A model generated the notes under the pieces. That model made no database searches. It was given only the letters and a program-made list of their open reading frames with translations, and was not told where the DNA came from. Positions 62,598-64,000 of a stretch of 64,000 bases of DNA are shown here, piece after piece. Source of the DNA: Phycomyces blakesleeanus NRRL 1555(-) (taxonomy: Eukaryota > Mucoromycota > Mucoromycetes > Mucorales > Phycomycetaceae). Each line of letters starts with the position of its first letter. Position 1 is the first letter of the stretch. The position numbers and the translations under genes were made by a program. Where the stretch lies: assembly GCF_001638985.1 (NCBI RefSeq), contig NW_017265162.1, forward strand, positions 434,001-498,000, read 5' to 3'.

Positions 62598-63802
62598 TTC
62601 AAAATAAAGTAAAATAAAACATAAAAGAGTTCTAAAGAAAGCATAAAAAGCTATGCGATTCTTTTTTTTTATATATGTTTAATTGATGGGGGCTTAAATT
62701 CTACAAATGCTCTTTTTTTTTGGGGTTAGGATTCATATGTAACAGTGCAGGGCTGTAGAACAACCTATACATGTCTCCCACAGCTATGATTGCATCAATG
62801 TTTCCCTAAATAGGAGCTACAAACTTGACCGTTTAATGTAAGCTTTTTTGTCTCTAAGTCACAATCATCTTTACAACCCCACATAGTAAAAAGACTGGAA
62901 TTCAAAAAATGAATTAAATAATGATACTATAATCAATTAAACTCTTGCAGAAAATAATAAAACAAATCGTATATGTGTTAGATATGCTGTCCAACAAAAA
63001 ATAAAGCAAGTGTATTGGGGTATATTTGGTATTCCATGTTTCATAGCACAAAGCAGGCGTCTTACTCCTTCAAATGACAAATATTAATAATAGCATATGA
63101 ATTCTATTGATCCATTGATCTATTGATATATTGACACCAAAAAACCAAATATCTTAATACCCCCCCTCATGTCTATAAAAGATCATTATTACTCCTTTTT
63201 AACGTTCTAATAAAAATAAATAGGCAGAAGAATTTGAATACTATAAAACCAATCCTTAATAAAATTATATACAAGTTCAGTACAAATATTTGAAAAGAAG
63301 AAGAAGAAAAAAAAAGTCTCGGTACTTTTGTAATGATGAAACCCAAAAGAACAAGTTATCTCTGCTAGGGTCTCAATTACCATGCTCAAAAGGCTTGATT
63401 GGATCAGAACCCAAGACATACGTACATACGTATATGCATACATAAAACCAAAACAATTCTTGTACCAAAGAGCCACGGACTTATTGCTATGATTTTTAAA
63501 TAAAATAAAAAAATTAATAATAATAAGAGCATGGAGTTATACTGCCACACACACCTTTTTACTCATTCGTCCCGTTTCCGAGCCAGCCCAGATAGCGATA
63601 CCAACAAACACAAGTAAGACATGTAGAATTCCGATAGCAAAAATAACGAAAGAAGAAGAAGAGAGGGAGACTGAACAGTTCCTCGGATACCTTTCTCTCT
63701 CTCTCTCTATCTTTATTTGAACACAACACTCTTGAATCTAGAGCAATTACAAAATAAGCAAAATATATATACATATATATATATATTGAAGCACACATAT
63801 CA
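62598..63802. other. AT-rich spacer
   Basis: No supported gene. A minus-strand stretch at about 63545-63640 encodes a hydrophobic helix-like sequence ending before a GTGTGT donor-like site, but no start exon could be found. TC tract at 63695-63709 and TA run at 63760-63785. Confidence 0.4.
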
Positions 63803-63982
63803 ATGCCGGCAGACGATATTAGCCTAAGTGCCTCCTGGACAGACCTTGGAGAAGCTCTTAGAGAGAGTGCATCCGAGATCAGTCCTGCAGCACTTATCTC
63901 CGAATACGAAAATAATCCTTTGTTCGTAAATGATGAACATGTATGGCATAATAAACTTTTAGAAGATCCTCATTTGGAATAG
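63803..63982 (+). CDS. Putative 59-residue acidic protein
   Basis: An intact frame from ATG at 63803 to TAG encodes 59 residues: MPADDISLSASWTDLGEALR, then a Glu/Asn-rich part ending LLEDPHLE. It is acidic, lacks a membrane segment and is not recognised. A TA-rich promoter-like stretch lies just upstream. It may be complete, or the first exon of a gene that runs out of the window. Confidence 0.45.
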   Translation: MPADDISLSASWTDLGEALRESASEISPAALISEYENNPLFVNDEHVWHNKLLEDPHLE

Positions 63983-64000
63983 ACTAACATAAATATATAT

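Noticed and set aside
63545..63640. Hydrophobic helix-like minus-strand stretch (VIFAIGILHVLLVFVGIAIW)
   Set aside because: No ATG or upstream exon in frame could be found and two other frames are also hydrophobic; may be an exon, but not supportable.

Overview
The window looks like nuclear DNA of an early-diverging fungus, most likely Mucoromycota (Mucorales-like). The evidence is many short GT-AG introns (about 50-330 bases), AT-rich spacers full of microsatellites, fungal-type proteins (copper-fist factor, Ssk2-type MAPKKK, Ndt80/PhoG factor, Boi/Pob1-type polarity protein, wax ester synthase/DGAT-like enzyme), and a Mutator-like element carrying an OTU peptidase domain. The clade call is inference; no rRNA or mitochondrial marker is present. 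Exon boundaries were placed by hand from splice consensus, reading frame and family conservation, and every multi-exon model below closes in frame.

Layout, left to right. 0.4-1.9 kb: a very large, nearly perfect inverted repeat (arms about 500 bases). 2.3-4.5 kb: an acidic, N/Q-rich low-complexity protein (+). 5.4-6.9 kb: a copper-fist transcription factor (-) with a 14-base microexon. 8.1-9.9 kb: an AAAP-family amino-acid transporter (+). 11.0-14.1 kb: a type II membrane protein joining a glycosyltransferase-like domain to an alginate-lyase-like domain (+). 14.7-15.8 kb: the GINS subunit Psf3 in seven small exons (-). 16.2-19.7 kb: an SH3-SAM-PH-CH polarity scaffold (-). 20-25 kb: gene-poor, with one decayed coding remnant. 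25.2-30.0 kb: an Ssk2/Wis4-type MAPKKK (+) with a probable GC-AG intron and C-terminal tandem repeats. 32.0-35.7 kb: mitochondrial Hsp70 and purine nucleoside phosphorylase (both -).

36.5-43.5 kb is a 7-kb Mutator-like DNA transposon. Its gene encodes a FAR1-like DNA-binding region, a MULE transposase, a SWIM zinc finger and then an OTU cysteine peptidase. The two halves are joined by duplicated intron-exon modules, one of which is an in-frame 54-base exon carrying a stop codon. A 403-base solo LTR with a 5-base target duplication sits inside the element's right terminal repeat, and a tRNA-Leu(AAG) gene lies 190 bases beyond the element. This nested element is the most unusual part of the window.

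46.8-49.3 kb: an Ndt80/PhoG-like transcription factor (-). 50.1 kb: a 42-residue membrane microprotein candidate (-). 51.8-52.5 kb: Got1, for ER-Golgi transport (-). 55.1-57.4 kb: Bfr2/AATF, for ribosome biogenesis, in ten exons (-). 59.8-61.3 kb: an intronless WS/DGAT-like acyltransferase (+). 62.0-62.6 kb: a tentative AreA-GATA-like small protein (-). 63.8-64.0 kb: a 59-residue acidic ORF (+).

The genes are mostly independent housekeeping, signalling and regulatory loci; there is no operon-like or metabolic cluster. The only tight same-strand pair is Hsp70 followed upstream by purine nucleoside phosphorylase.
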